Translations under genes and position numbers: made by a program
Assembly: GCA_900545365.1 (NCBI GenBank)
Contig: UQYL01000005.1
Span: forward strand, 19,095-83,094
DNA: 64,000 nucleotides
From: an uncultured Dialister sp.
GTDB lineage: Bacteria > Bacillota > Negativicutes > Veillonellales > Dialisteraceae
Reading direction: 5' to 3'
Shown here: positions 25,081 through 33,674 of the stretch, in pieces
How the letters are laid out: the number at the start of each line of letters is the position of its first letter
Numbering within the stretch: position 1 is the first letter of the stretch
Notes under the pieces: generated by a model
Database searches by the model: none
What the model saw: only the letters and a program-made list of their open reading frames with translations
What the model was told of the DNA's origin: nothing

Positions 25081-25762
25081 ACGGCTTGAATTTATATCCC
25101 ACGCCCCACACATTGATGATGTGCTTCGGATGCGCCGGATCTTCTTCCACCGCTTCGCGGATGCGGTTGATGTGCACCGGCACGGTCGCCGTATTTCCCA
25201 TGGGTTCCATACCCCAGAGACGTGTGTATAGCAATTCTCTGCTGAATACGCGGTCCGCGTGGATCATGAGAAATTCCAGCAGCTTGAATTCTTTTTTCGG
25301 CAGCAGCTTTTCCTGTCCCCGCACGGTGACGATATGCGTCGACGGATTCAGGATGATATCCCCGATGACGATGCTGTCGTCTTTTGGCTTCCCCTTCAGC
25401 CGTTCATACTGGGCGAGCTGCGCCTTAACGCGCGCCACGAGGACGCTCGGCGAGAACGGTTTTTCAATGTATTCGTCCGCGCCGAACCCAAGGCCGCGGA
25501 TCTTGTCGATATCACTGCGCCGGGCCGTCACCATCATGATGGGCGTGTCGATCTCCCCGCGGATGCGGCGGCAGATCTCGAATCCGTCCATGCCCGGCAG
25601 CATGACATCGAGCAGGATCAGGTCATAATCGCCGGTGAGCGCCAGGCGCATGCCTTCGTGTCCTTCATCGGCCAGATCGACGAAAAATCCCGCCAGATGA
25701 AGATAGTCTTCTTCGATGCCCGCGATCTCCTTATCGTCCTCAATGATCAATATTCGTTTCAT
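25079..25762 (-). CDS. OmpR-family response regulator
   Basis: 227 aa. Receiver domain (residues 1-115): acidic pair EDD near residue 8, phospho-acceptor Asp in LLDVMLPGMDG (about 53), Thr/Lys switch positions VTARR and EKPFSP. C-terminal winged helix (about 130-227) with the usual REAVEEDPAHPKHIINVWGVGYKF end (read in parts). It is translated after the kinase, with a 23-base overlap and an AGGAGGAAG site. The order kinase then regulator is the reverse of the common one. The target is unknown; the divergent arnT-like gene is the nearest candidate. Confidence 0.93.
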   Translation of the reverse strand: MKRILIIEDDKEIAGIEEDYLHLAGFFVDLADEGHEGMRLALTGDYDLILLDVMLPGMDGFEICRRIRGEIDTPIMMVTARRSDIDKIRGLGFGADEYIEKPFSPSVLVARVKAQLAQYERLKGKPKDDSIVIGDIILNPSTHIVTVRGQEKLLPKKEFKLLEFLMIHADRVFSRELLYTRLWGMEPMGNTATVPVHINRIREAVEEDPAHPKHIINVWGVGYKFKP

Positions 25763-27251
25763 GGTCTTCCTCCTTTTCCTGATCTTCCGCCGCTTCCGGC
25801 CATGCCATGACGATGCGCAGACCCCGGGGCGCTCTGTCAGACGCGCGGATCGTGCCGCACATCACTTCCATGGCCCGCGCCGCGATGGCCAGTCCGAGGC
25901 CGCTCCCCTGTGCCGTATGCGACCGCGCCTGATCAGTCCTGTAAAACGCTTCGAAAAGATGAGGCAGCGCTTCTTCCGGAACGCCGGGCCCGTCATCTTC
26001 CGCGGCGAGCAGGATCTTCCCATCCGCTTTTTTCAGCGTCATCCAGATGTGACCGCCCGCTTCTTCCTTGTACTTAGCGCTGTTTGACCACAGATTGAGA
26101 AGGATGCGCTCGATGAGCAGTGGATTGCCCATGATCAGGCAGCCCGGCTCTCCGCGGAAGCGGATGTCCATTCCCTTCTGCCGCAGCACCGTTTCATGCT
26201 CCCCGCAGATATCCCGCACGAGACGCCCCAGATCGAGCAGTTCCAGGGGCACCGCCTTATCGCCTACATTCATTTTTGAAAGCAGGAAGAGCTGTTCCGT
26301 CATGCTGTGCATCTCGTCCGCTTTCCGCCGGATCACGTCGAGATAGCGTCGTTTTTTCTCTTCCGTATCTGCCACGCCGTCGATGAGTCCCTCCACATAC
26401 GCCTTGATGGAGGTCAGGGGCGTGCGGATATCATGGGCCATGCTCGCGATCAGCTCTTTCCGGCTCTCTTCCTCTTCCGCCCGGCGGCGGAGCGAATCGG
26501 AAAGCGCCCTTGTCATCGTATTAAACGCCGTAAATACGGAAGTAAATTCGTCCTGTCTGTCATAGGGAAGGATGAAATTCAGATCGCCTTCCCTGATCTT
26601 TTCCGCCCCGCCGCGGAGCTCTTTCAGAGGAGGCACGATCCGGCGCAGGATGAACCGGGACAGGAGCCAGCTCGCGAGCCCGATGAAAGCGAGAAGCGCC
26701 ATGGCCAGAAAGATCAGCACCCCCCGGCTGACATGCTCCAGCCGGTCGTCCGTGCCGTGCGGCGCCTGGTGGCTTATGTAATACAGATAGTACGGCACGC
26801 CGTCCACCGTGCGCTTCCGGATCATCAGATACTCGTTGTTTTTGATCAGCTCATACGCGCCTTTCTCGGGATGATTCAGCTCATGCAGATCTTCCGCGGG
26901 CGGTATATCCGGGAAGAGCGCCGTGAGCGCCTCATTCCCATACCGGTACAGCTCGCGGTCTCCTTTGCGAAGGAGCACATAATTCTGCTCCGGATCGAGC
27001 ACCTGGATCAGAGGGGCATAATCGCCGGTATCATCCACGTCAGCCGGTGTCCGCGTATTGTGAAAAACTGTATTATACAGAATATCCGCCGCCCGATTGA
27101 ACTGATCGCTGCTCTCGATGTACACATGATTGCCGCTCTGGATGTAGACCATGACTCCAGCAAGCACTGTGGCGACCATGATCAGGAGCATCAGGATCGG
27201 CGCGAAAAACATCATCAGATGCGAGACAAGAAGCCTGTGCCGGATGGTCAT
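25740..27251 (-). CDS. Sensor histidine kinase
   Basis: Membrane kinase, 503 aa. TM helix 1 (about 12-36), an extracytoplasmic sensor region of about 140 residues (37-178), TM helix 2 (about 180-203), HAMP (205-257), HisKA with the phospho-acceptor in MAHDIRTPLTS (about 275) and an ATPase domain with N box LLNLWSNSAKY, DDGPGVPEEA and GSGLGLAIA. The sensor region has no recognisable domain. Partner of the downstream response regulator. The ligand cannot be inferred. Confidence 0.92.
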   Translation of the reverse strand: MTIRHRLLVSHLMMFFAPILMLLIMVATVLAGVMVYIQSGNHVYIESSDQFNRAADILYNTVFHNTRTPADVDDTGDYAPLIQVLDPEQNYVLLRKGDRELYRYGNEALTALFPDIPPAEDLHELNHPEKGAYELIKNNEYLMIRKRTVDGVPYYLYYISHQAPHGTDDRLEHVSRGVLIFLAMALLAFIGLASWLLSRFILRRIVPPLKELRGGAEKIREGDLNFILPYDRQDEFTSVFTAFNTMTRALSDSLRRRAEEEESRKELIASMAHDIRTPLTSIKAYVEGLIDGVADTEEKKRRYLDVIRRKADEMHSMTEQLFLLSKMNVGDKAVPLELLDLGRLVRDICGEHETVLRQKGMDIRFRGEPGCLIMGNPLLIERILLNLWSNSAKYKEEAGGHIWMTLKKADGKILLAAEDDGPGVPEEALPHLFEAFYRTDQARSHTAQGSGLGLAIAARAMEVMCGTIRASDRAPRGLRIVMAWPEAAEDQEKEEDHETNIDH

Positions 27252-27287
27252 GCAGAATTCCCCATTTCTCCCAGTATATTTTCTCCT

Positions 27288-27315
27288 ATCATACCTGCCT
27301 CCGAGAGAAAGACAA
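27288..27315 (-). promoter_or_regulatory. Promoter of the two-component system
   Basis: Minus strand TTGTCT (27310-27315), 16-bp spacer, TATGAT (27288-27293). Confidence 0.6.
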
Positions 27316-27354
27316 CGTTCCCTGCTGTTTTATTTAAAATTTATTCAATCATTT

Positions 27355-27408
27355 CTGAAAAAAACGACCACCTCTCCTGAAAAATCTGAAATTTCTCGAT
27401 GCTACACT
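27355..27408 (+). promoter_or_regulatory. arnT-like gene promoter region with CTGAAA repeats
   Basis: An extended -10, TGCTACACT (27400-27408), has no good -35. CTGAAA occurs at 27355, 27377 and 27386, the first two exactly 22 bases apart. Regularly spaced half-sites beside a weak -35 would suit activation by an OmpR-type regulator. This is an inference only. Confidence 0.4.
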
Positions 27409-27440
27409 GCTTTCGTAGAAAAATTTTTCAGGAGGCCTTT

Positions 27441-28883
27441 ATGCAAACCGTTCGCCGTCATCCCTATGCCGTTCTCATCCTTCTCTCTGCATTCCTCTTT
27501 CTTCTCGGAAATTCCCTCGTCCCCGTGACGGACACGGCGGAAGCCAATTACGCGCTCACATCGAAGGAGATGGTCCTCTCCGGCGACTGGCTCTCGCCGC
27601 AGATCTACGGCCGCTACTGGTATGACAAACCGATCTTCTACTACTGGACGCTCTCCGCGTCTTTTTCCGTCTTCGGTTTCAATGAATTCGCCGCCCGCTT
27701 CCCCTCCGCCGTTTTCGGCATGCTATCCGTGCTCTTCACTTTTTGGTTCGCCCGGAAAGTCTATGACGAAAAGACCGCCTGGGGCGCGGCGCTCATTCTC
27801 TCGACGAGCCTTGAATTTTTCCTCCTCTCCAAAGCGGTCATCACCGACGCGGCGCTCTTCCTTTTCATGTCCGCCGCGGGGGCGCTTTTCTATCTTGGCT
27901 ACACGGAAGACCGGAGATGGTACTGGGGCTGCTGGGCTGCCGCCGCGCTCGCGTTCCTCACGAAAGGCCCCATCGGCATCGCGCTTCCCGGCCTCTCGTG
28001 CTTTCTTTTCCTCCTGCTGAAAAAAGACCTGAAGGAAATGCTCCACGTGCATCTCTTCTCCGGATTTCTTCTCTTCCTGCTCCTCGGCGGGAGCTGGTAT
28101 TACTACATGTACCTCCGCCACGGCAGCGATTTCCTCGTCAATTTCTTCGGCGTCCACAATTATCTCCGCGCCGTCGTCCCCGAGCATGAGCGGCAGAACG
28201 TGTGGTACTTCTACATCATGATGTTCTTCGCCGGATTCGCGCCGTGGAGCTTCGGCCTTCTCTGGTCGCTCCGGAAAAAGTTCCGCCGCTTCCGCGAATC
28301 CTTCCGGGAAATGTCCGAGCCGTCCCTCTTCCTTCTGCTCTGGGCCGCCGTGGTGATTCTCGTCTTTCAGGGTATCGCCACGAAATACACCACATATACC
28401 TTCCCCTCTCTGTTTGCCTTCGCGATCCTGTCGGCCCGCCTCTGGCGCCGTTCCTTCCGCTCCGTCTGCCGGGCCGCCGCCGTCTCCGCCGCCGTGCTGA
28501 CCGCCGTCATCCTCGTCGCCGCGCCGTCCGTATCCGGCCGTTTCTCAGGAAAAGACGCCGGCATGGCCCTCGCCGCGCTCGATACGGGCTCGGCCCCCAT
28601 CCTCGCTTATGACGATTTCCGCACGTCTGCCGTTTTCTACAGCGGGAAACCGATCTTCCGCGTCGTGAAAAAAGACGAGATCTCTCAGCTCACGCCTCAC
28701 GGCATCAGCTGGAACGCGAAAAATGTCATGCCTTTCTACGCGGCGGAAGACATCCTACCCGGCCGCCCGTACATCGTCTGCGTCACGGAAAAGAGGAAGC
28801 ATCAGTTCCTGGAAAGCGTCCCCGGCCGCTGGACGGAGCTGTGCAGCGCCGGAAACACCGTTATTTTTGAGCAGAAGATATAA
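27441..28883 (+). CDS. ArnT/PMT-family glycosyltransferase (GT83-like)
   Basis: Inner-membrane transferase, 480 aa, with about 10-12 hydrophobic helices. The acidic motif of the first loop is seen in VTDTAEANYALTSKEM (about residue 34) followed by SGDWLSPQIYGRYWYDKPIFYYW (read in parts), the layout of ArnT, which moves 4-amino-4-deoxy-arabinose or a related sugar from undecaprenyl phosphate to lipid A. FLTKGPIGIALPG (about 172) is also typical. The start is ATG at 27441 behind AGGAGG; the longer frame lacks a site. Presence of this family suits an outer-membrane-bearing Firmicute. The sugar and acceptor are unknown. Confidence 0.82.
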   Translation: MQTVRRHPYAVLILLSAFLFLLGNSLVPVTDTAEANYALTSKEMVLSGDWLSPQIYGRYWYDKPIFYYWTLSASFSVFGFNEFAARFPSAVFGMLSVLFTFWFARKVYDEKTAWGAALILSTSLEFFLLSKAVITDAALFLFMSAAGALFYLGYTEDRRWYWGCWAAAALAFLTKGPIGIALPGLSCFLFLLLKKDLKEMLHVHLFSGFLLFLLLGGSWYYYMYLRHGSDFLVNFFGVHNYLRAVVPEHERQNVWYFYIMMFFAGFAPWSFGLLWSLRKKFRRFRESFREMSEPSLFLLLWAAVVILVFQGIATKYTTYTFPSLFAFAILSARLWRRSFRSVCRAAAVSAAVLTAVILVAAPSVSGRFSGKDAGMALAALDTGSAPILAYDDFRTSAVFYSGKPIFRVVKKDEISQLTPHGISWNAKNVMPFYAAEDILPGRPYIVCVTEKRKHQFLESVPGRWTELCSAGNTVIFEQKI

Positions 28884-28901
28884 AATCCCCGAAAAAATTT
28901 C

Positions 28902-28930
28902 TTGACAATCTTTTTTCCTGTCCGTATACT
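28902..28930 (+). promoter_or_regulatory. serC leader promoter
   Basis: TTGACA (28902-28907), 17-bp spacer, TATACT (28925-28930). A near-consensus promoter placed just before the T-box leader. Confidence 0.88.
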
Positions 28931-29111
28931 AAGCTCAAATACAGCACGAGGATGAAGAAGGGACCTGGAATCCTTGCAGAGAGGCGGTGTCCGGTGCAAG
29001 CCGCCAGGAAGAAAGAGTCTTTCCGCTTCAGAGTGATGAGTGATGAATTCATCGGGGCTGCCCGTTACAGCAGACTAAAGATGGCCGGAAGGCAATTTGG
29101 GTGGTATCGCG

Positions 29112-29151
29112 GGTCTCTCGTCCCTTAGGGGTGAGAGACCTTTTCTGTTTT
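29112..29151 (+). terminator. First terminator of the serC T-box leader
   Basis: Stem GGTCTCTC (29112-29119) with GAGAGACC (29133-29140), inner GTCCC/GGGGT pairing, then a T-rich tail interrupted by CTG. Confidence 0.82.
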
Positions 29152-29198
29152 CCCCGCTCATTTTCGTTCCATTCCGGCAAATTGGGTGGCACCGCGAG

Positions 29199-29236
29199 AA
29201 GAGAAGCTCGTCCCATGGGACGCTTCTCTTTTTTTG
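29199..29236 (+). terminator. Second terminator of the serC T-box leader
   Basis: Stem GAGAAGC (29201-29207) with GCTTCTC (29222-29228), inner TCCC/GGGA pairing and seven T. Stronger T tract than the first. Confidence 0.88.
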
Positions 29237-29257
29237 TACCCTTGAAGGAGGCACAGT

Positions 29258-30328
29258 ATGAAACGTGTATGGAATTTTAACGCAGGCCCTTCGCCGATGC
29301 CGCTGTCCGTTCTCGAAGAGATCCGCGAGGAAATGACCGATTACAGAGGATGCGGCATGGGCATCATCGAGATGAGCCACCGGTCGAAAGAATTTCAGTC
29401 GCTCCTCGCCGAGACGAAAGCGCTCCTTACCGAGCTGATGGACCTCCGCCGCGGGCAGGAGATCGTCTTCATCCAGGGCGGCGGCTCCATGCAGTTCGTC
29501 ATGGAAGCGTATAATTTTCTTCGCACCCGCGCGGCCTACGCCGACACCGGCGTCTGGGCGCACAAGGCGCGGGACGCGGCGAAATTCTTCGGTGAAGCCT
29601 ATGACGCCAATTCCGCGAAGGACAGGAATTACACCTATATTCCGGACACCTATGATATCCGCCCCGGTACGGATTATCTCCACATCACGGCGAACAACAC
29701 CATCTACGGCACGGAGTATTGGGAATTTCCAAAAGTAAACGTCCCCGTGGTCTGCGACATGTCCAGCGACATCCTCTCCCGCCGGATCGACTGCAACCAA
29801 TTTGCCCTCATCTGGGCGGGCATCCAGAAAAATCTCGGCGCAGCCGGCACAGCGCTCGCCGTCATTCAGAAAGATTTCCTCGAAAAAGCCAGGGAAGATG
29901 TGCCGGAATTTCTCCGGTACCGCACGTTCGTGGAAAAAGATTCCGCCTATAATACGCCGGCAGTCTTCTGCATCTACACTCTGAACAAAATGCTCCACTG
30001 GATCAAGAACATGGGCGGCGCGGAGGCCATGGAGGTGCGCAACAAGAAAAAAGCCGATACCCTCTATCAGGTCATCGACGAAAGCGGCGGCTTCTACCGG
30101 GGCCACGCGGAAAAAGCCTTCCGCAGCCGCATGAACATCACCTTCAATCTCGCCGATGAAGCACAGGAAAAAGATTTCATCGCCGAAGCGAAAAAGAACG
30201 GCTTCGTCGGCGTGGGCGGCCACCGGCTCGTCGGCGGATGCCGCGTCTCCCTCTACAACGCGGTCACGCCGGAAGCGGCGGAAGCCATGGCGGATTTCAT
30301 GAAAGAATATCAGCGCACCCGGGGCTGA
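29258..30328 (+). CDS. serC: Phosphoserine aminotransferase
   Basis: PLP enzyme that converts 3-phosphohydroxypyruvate to phosphoserine, 356 aa. The N-terminal NFNAGPSPMP and EMSHRSKEF (about residue 42) are family signatures. The PLP lysine lies in WAGIQKNLGAAG (about residue 189), with SSDI preceding it. The C-terminal GGHRLVGGCRVSLYNAV motif binds phosphate. ATG behind GAAGGAGG. First gene of a serine operon (serC, serA, histidine phosphatase) under T-box control. Confidence 0.96.
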   Translation: MKRVWNFNAGPSPMPLSVLEEIREEMTDYRGCGMGIIEMSHRSKEFQSLLAETKALLTELMDLRRGQEIVFIQGGGSMQFVMEAYNFLRTRAAYADTGVWAHKARDAAKFFGEAYDANSAKDRNYTYIPDTYDIRPGTDYLHITANNTIYGTEYWEFPKVNVPVVCDMSSDILSRRIDCNQFALIWAGIQKNLGAAGTALAVIQKDFLEKAREDVPEFLRYRTFVEKDSAYNTPAVFCIYTLNKMLHWIKNMGGAEAMEVRNKKKADTLYQVIDESGGFYRGHAEKAFRSRMNITFNLADEAQEKDFIAEAKKNGFVGVGGHRLVGGCRVSLYNAVTPEAAEAMADFMKEYQRTRG

Positions 30329-30356
30329 TCAAAAGCAAGGAAAAGGAGAACCCATC

Positions 30357-31949
30357 ATGTACAAGATCTTCATCACCAACGACGTAGCGAAAGAAGCGAA
30401 AGAATTTCTGGAAAAAGAATACATCGTCGATATCTGCCCGAACATGGAGGAAGAGGAACTCTGCCGCGTGATCGGCGGCTACGACGCCATCATCACCCGC
30501 AGCCAGACCCGCATCACCGGCAAGGTCATCGAAGCGGCGAAGAATCTGAAAGTCATCGGCCGCGCCGGTGTCGGCGTCGACGGCATCGACATCCCCGCCG
30601 CGACGAAGCACGGAATCACCGTCGTCAATACGCCCGAATCCAACACCATCGCCGCGTGCGAGCACACCATCGCCCTCATGCTCGCCATGACCCGCCATAT
30701 CCCGCAGGCCCATCAGTCCATCATGGAAGGCCGCTGGGACAGAAAGAGCTTCACAGGCATCCAGCTCCTCAATAAGACCGTAGGCATCATCGGCGTCGGC
30801 CGGGTCGGCTCGAACGTAGCCAAACGCCTTCAGGCCTTCAATATGCGCACCATCGGCTACGACCCCTACATTCCGCTGGAACGGGGCAAACAGCTCGGCG
30901 TGGAACTGGTCGACCTGGACACCCTTCTCGCCCAGTCCGACTACATCACGCTCCACACGCCTCTCACCGATGAGACCCGCCACATGATCACCGCGAAAGA
31001 GATCGCGAAGATGAAAGACGGCGTCCGCATCGTGAACGCCAGCCGCGGCGCGGTCATCAAGATCGACGATCTGGCGGAAGCCCTCAAATCCGGCAAAGTC
31101 GCCGGAGCGGGCATCGACGTCTGGGCAAAGGAACCGCTGAAACCGGAAGAAAATCCTTTCCTCGGCATGAAAAACGTCTGCCTCACGCCGCACCTCGGCG
31201 CCTCCACCGTGGAAGCGCAGATCGGCGTCGCCACCGATGTGGCGAAAGGCGTGGCCGACGCCCTCCACGGCGAACCGGTCGCCACAGCGGTGAATGCCTC
31301 CCCCATCACGAAAAGCACCCTCGCCGTCATCCAGCCCTACTTCGATCTCTGCGAGCGCATGGGCAATATCGGCATTTACCTCGCTGACGGCCATATCTCC
31401 CGCGTCACCGCCGAATACACGGGCGAGCTGAAAGACACGGAGACCGCGCCGCTCACCACCGCCGTCATCAAAGGTCTCCTCACGCCGGTCCTCCAGGCGA
31501 CGGTCAATTTCGTGAACGCCCGGAACATCGCGGAAGAGCGCCACATGGATATCCGGGAAGTAAAAGCGGGAAAGGGGAAATATTTCACCACCTCCATCAC
31601 CGTCACCATCGAGACCGATAAAGGAAGCCACACCATCACAGGCGTCCTCTTCGACCGGAAAGAAGCGAAGATCGTCCAGATTGACGGATACCTCATGGAT
31701 TTCGAACCGAAAGGCTACCTCCTCATCGCGCCCCATGCCGACCGTCCGAACATGATCGGCCAGATCGCGGGCATCCTCGGCGATGCGGGCATCAATATCA
31801 ACGGCATGCAGGTGGGCCGCACCGCCCAGCAGGGAACGAACATCATGGCCGTCGCCGTCAGCAACGACCTGCCCAATGATCTCCTTGTGACGCTCCGCAA
31901 TATCGACGGCATCCTCGATCTCAAAGTCATCAACTGTGAAAATCACTGA
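30357..31949 (+). CDS. serA: D-3-phosphoglycerate dehydrogenase
   Basis: Oxidises 3-phosphoglycerate, the entry step of serine synthesis, 530 aa, the long form. The NAD fold has GVGRVGSNVAKRLQ (about residue 147), with catalytic residues in VNASRGAVI, and the histidine in LTPHLGAST (about 280). Residues about 310-445 are the allosteric substrate-binding domain, and 450-530 an ACT domain (HADRPNMIGQIAGILGDAGI), the site of serine feedback in related enzymes. AAGGAGAAC site. 28 bases after serC. Confidence 0.97.
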   Translation: MYKIFITNDVAKEAKEFLEKEYIVDICPNMEEEELCRVIGGYDAIITRSQTRITGKVIEAAKNLKVIGRAGVGVDGIDIPAATKHGITVVNTPESNTIAACEHTIALMLAMTRHIPQAHQSIMEGRWDRKSFTGIQLLNKTVGIIGVGRVGSNVAKRLQAFNMRTIGYDPYIPLERGKQLGVELVDLDTLLAQSDYITLHTPLTDETRHMITAKEIAKMKDGVRIVNASRGAVIKIDDLAEALKSGKVAGAGIDVWAKEPLKPEENPFLGMKNVCLTPHLGASTVEAQIGVATDVAKGVADALHGEPVATAVNASPITKSTLAVIQPYFDLCERMGNIGIYLADGHISRVTAEYTGELKDTETAPLTTAVIKGLLTPVLQATVNFVNARNIAEERHMDIREVKAGKGKYFTTSITVTIETDKGSHTITGVLFDRKEAKIVQIDGYLMDFEPKGYLLIAPHADRPNMIGQIAGILGDAGININGMQVGRTAQQGTNIMAVAVSNDLPNDLLVTLRNIDGILDLKVINCENH

Positions 31950-31957
31950 GGTCTGCC

Positions 31958-32596
31958 ATGGTACGCATCATCCTCATCCGGCACGGCGAGACCACATGGA
32001 ACATTGAAGGCCGCTACCAGGGACAGGAAGACACGCCCCTCTCCCCGCGGGGCATCGCGCAGGGAAAGCGCGCGGCGGAAGCGCTGAAAGACATTCCCAT
32101 CGACGTGTGCATCGCGAGCCCCCTGTCCCGCGCCCGCGACACCTGCCGCTTCGCGGCTGACTTCCACGGTCTGCCCGTCCTCACCGACGAACGGCTCACG
32201 GAGATCTCCCACGGCGCGTGGGAAGGAGTCCTCGCCGAAGAGATCGCCGCCAAGTATCCGAAAGAATTCCGCCTCTGGCATACCCGGCCCGACCTTGTGC
32301 AGATGCCGGGCGGCGAAAATCTCGAAGACGTGCGCCGCCGCGCCCGCGCCGCCTTTGACGACATCGCCGCAAAATACGACGGAAAGACCGTCCTCGCCGC
32401 CGCCCACGACGCGGTGAATAAAGTCATCCTCTGCGACATCCTCGGCCTCTCCATGGCCCATTTCTGGCAGATCAAACAGGACAACGCCTGCATCAACGTC
32501 ATCGAATACGACAAAGGCGCGTGGCGCCTCGTCCTCATGAATTCCACCGTCCATCTCGGCTATCTCATCAGCGGCATCGAGCAAAAAGGACTGTAA
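31958..32596 (+). CDS. Histidine phosphatase-family protein, candidate phosphoserine phosphatase
   Basis: 212 aa member of the phosphoglycerate mutase-like branch. The catalytic LIRHGETTWN (about residue 6) and the second histidine in AAHDAVNK (about 147) are present; the usual GHG/AHG is AHD. The length and small insertions fit the phosphatase rather than the mutase subgroup. It starts 8 bases after serA, in the operon that lacks any serB-type gene. Metal-independent phosphoserine phosphatases of this family are known in Hydrogenobacter, so it may complete the serine pathway. An alternative role is alpha-ribazole phosphatase or general phosphatase. Confidence 0.8.
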   Translation: MVRIILIRHGETTWNIEGRYQGQEDTPLSPRGIAQGKRAAEALKDIPIDVCIASPLSRARDTCRFAADFHGLPVLTDERLTEISHGAWEGVLAEEIAAKYPKEFRLWHTRPDLVQMPGGENLEDVRRRARAAFDDIAAKYDGKTVLAAAHDAVNKVILCDILGLSMAHFWQIKQDNACINVIEYDKGAWRLVLMNSTVHLGYLISGIEQKGL

Positions 32597-32599
32597 ACA

Positions 32600-32670
32600 A
32601 AAAGCGCTCCTCACCGGGGACGCTTTTCCCACGCAAAAACGGGAAGGATCTGATTCCTTCCCGTTTTATT
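32600..32670 (+). terminator. Double terminator after the serine operon
   Basis: Two hairpins in a row: AAAAGCG/CGCTTTT (32600-32627), then a 13-bp stem AAAACGGGAAGGA/TCCTTCCCGTTTT (about 32636-32667). The second also has A's before it and can serve the convergent acetyltransferase gene. Confidence 0.88.
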
Positions 32671-32679
32671 TTGTCTTTC

Positions 32680-33195
32680 TCACAGATCTTTCCGCATCAG
32701 GTAATCCGTCTGCGCGTCGTCTCCCATGACGAAGACATGCGTACCTGCCGGATAAAAGCCGTACGACCGATAAAAGCGGAGCGCCTTCTCATTATTCTCC
32801 CATACGCCGAGCCAGACATAGGCCTTCTTCCGGCTCCGTGCTTCCGCGAGAGCCTGATCCATGAGCCGCTTTCCGAATCCCAGTCCCTGAAATTCCCGCG
32901 CCACATAGATCCGCTCGATCTCCAGCGCCGCCCGGTCATGGAGCTCCGTCTGCGCCGGGGCCTCATTCAGCTTCAGATATCCTGCAAACGTCCCGTCCTC
33001 AAGGAGCCCGTAAAAAGAAGAATCCCTGTCCGCGAGTTCCGCCAGAAATTTCTCCGGCGCGAAAGCCTCCGCCAGGTACGCCTCCATATTTTCCTCCGTA
33101 TTCCACCGGGCGAACGTCTCAAAATAGGTGCGCCGCGCGAAGTCCAGCAGCACCGCCCCGTCGGCAGCGCCGCACTTTCTGAAGATCAGCGCCAT
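32680..33195 (-). CDS. GNAT-family N-acetyltransferase, PaiA-like
   Basis: 171 aa, one GNAT domain. The acetyl-CoA loop is VAREFQGLGFGKRLMDQAL (about residues 97-115), followed by WENNEKALRFYRSYGF (about 133-148). The ending HVFVMGDDAQTDYLM is reminiscent of the spermine/spermidine acetyltransferase PaiA. The start is ATG at 33195 after AAAGGAGGT; upstream sequence in frame lies in the rpsI terminator. Substrate assignment is tentative. Confidence 0.8.
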   Translation of the reverse strand: MALIFRKCGAADGAVLLDFARRTYFETFARWNTEENMEAYLAEAFAPEKFLAELADRDSSFYGLLEDGTFAGYLKLNEAPAQTELHDRAALEIERIYVAREFQGLGFGKRLMDQALAEARSRKKAYVWLGVWENNEKALRFYRSYGFYPAGTHVFVMGDDAQTDYLMRKDL

Positions 33196-33212
33196 GTGAC
33201 CTCCTTTCCCAG

Positions 33213-33248
33213 AAAAAAAGATGTGCAGGAGATTCCCACACATCTTTT
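33213..33248 (-). terminator. Terminator of rplM-rpsI
   Basis: AAAAGATGTG with CACATCTTTT, long loop, and T run on the minus strand, 10 bases after the rpsI stop. Confidence 0.85.
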
Positions 33249-33258
33249 CCATACTGTA

Positions 33259-33651
33259 TCAGCGCTTGCTGAACTGGCTTGCTCTTCTTGCTTTCTTGAG
33301 GCCGTATTTCTTGCGTTCCTTCATACGCGGATCGCGGGTGAGGAGGCCTGCGCTCTTCAGCACTTTTCTGTAGTCGCCGTCGACTTCGAGGAGAGCGCGG
33401 CTGATGCCGTGGCGGATAGCGCCTGCCTGGCCCGTGCGGCCGCCGCCCTTTACGTTGGCGATGACGTCGTAAGCAGCGGTGGTGCCGGTGAGTTCCAGCG
33501 GCTGCTTGATGATGAGTTCAAGGGTCTTCAGATCGAAATAGTTTTCGAGCGTGCGACCATTGATCGTGATGTTGCCCTGTCCCGGTACCAGACGGACTCT
33601 GGCAACGGATGTTTTTCTGCGGCCGGTGCCGTAGTATGTAGCTTCTGCCAT
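33259..33651 (-). CDS. rpsI: 30S ribosomal protein S9
   Basis: 130 aa, complete. YYGTGRRKTSVARVRL at the N-terminus, GGGRTGQAGAIRHGISRAL in the middle and the basic tail ending FSKR (which reaches towards the P-site tRNA) are diagnostic. Follows rplM with a 23-base gap, the usual L13-S9 pair. Confidence 0.97.
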   Translation of the reverse strand: MAEATYYGTGRRKTSVARVRLVPGQGNITINGRTLENYFDLKTLELIIKQPLELTGTTAAYDVIANVKGGGRTGQAGAIRHGISRALLEVDGDYRKVLKSAGLLTRDPRMKERKKYGLKKARRASQFSKR

Positions 33652-33674
33652 TCTTTTACCCTTCCCTTCTGGTA

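Larger units (their letters stand above)
28937..29236 (+). promoter_or_regulatory. T-box leader of serC with two consecutive antiterminator/terminator units
   Basis: One Stem I region (about 28945-29035) has the conserved AGAGAGGCGG and GGTGCAAGCCGCC distal-loop elements. It is followed by two T-box cores: GGGTGGTATCGCGGG (about 29099-29113) and GGGTGGCACCGCGAG (about 29184-29198). Each is followed by its own terminator. The first bulge is UGGU (matches an A discriminator), the second UGGC (matches G, as in tRNA-Ser). Only about 40 bases separate the first terminator from the second core, too short for a second Stem I. The specifier codon could not be placed with confidence. Confidence 0.88.

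Noticed and set aside
30297..31946. Minus-strand frame opposite serA
   Set aside because: Shadow frame; serA on the plus strand has all expected motifs.
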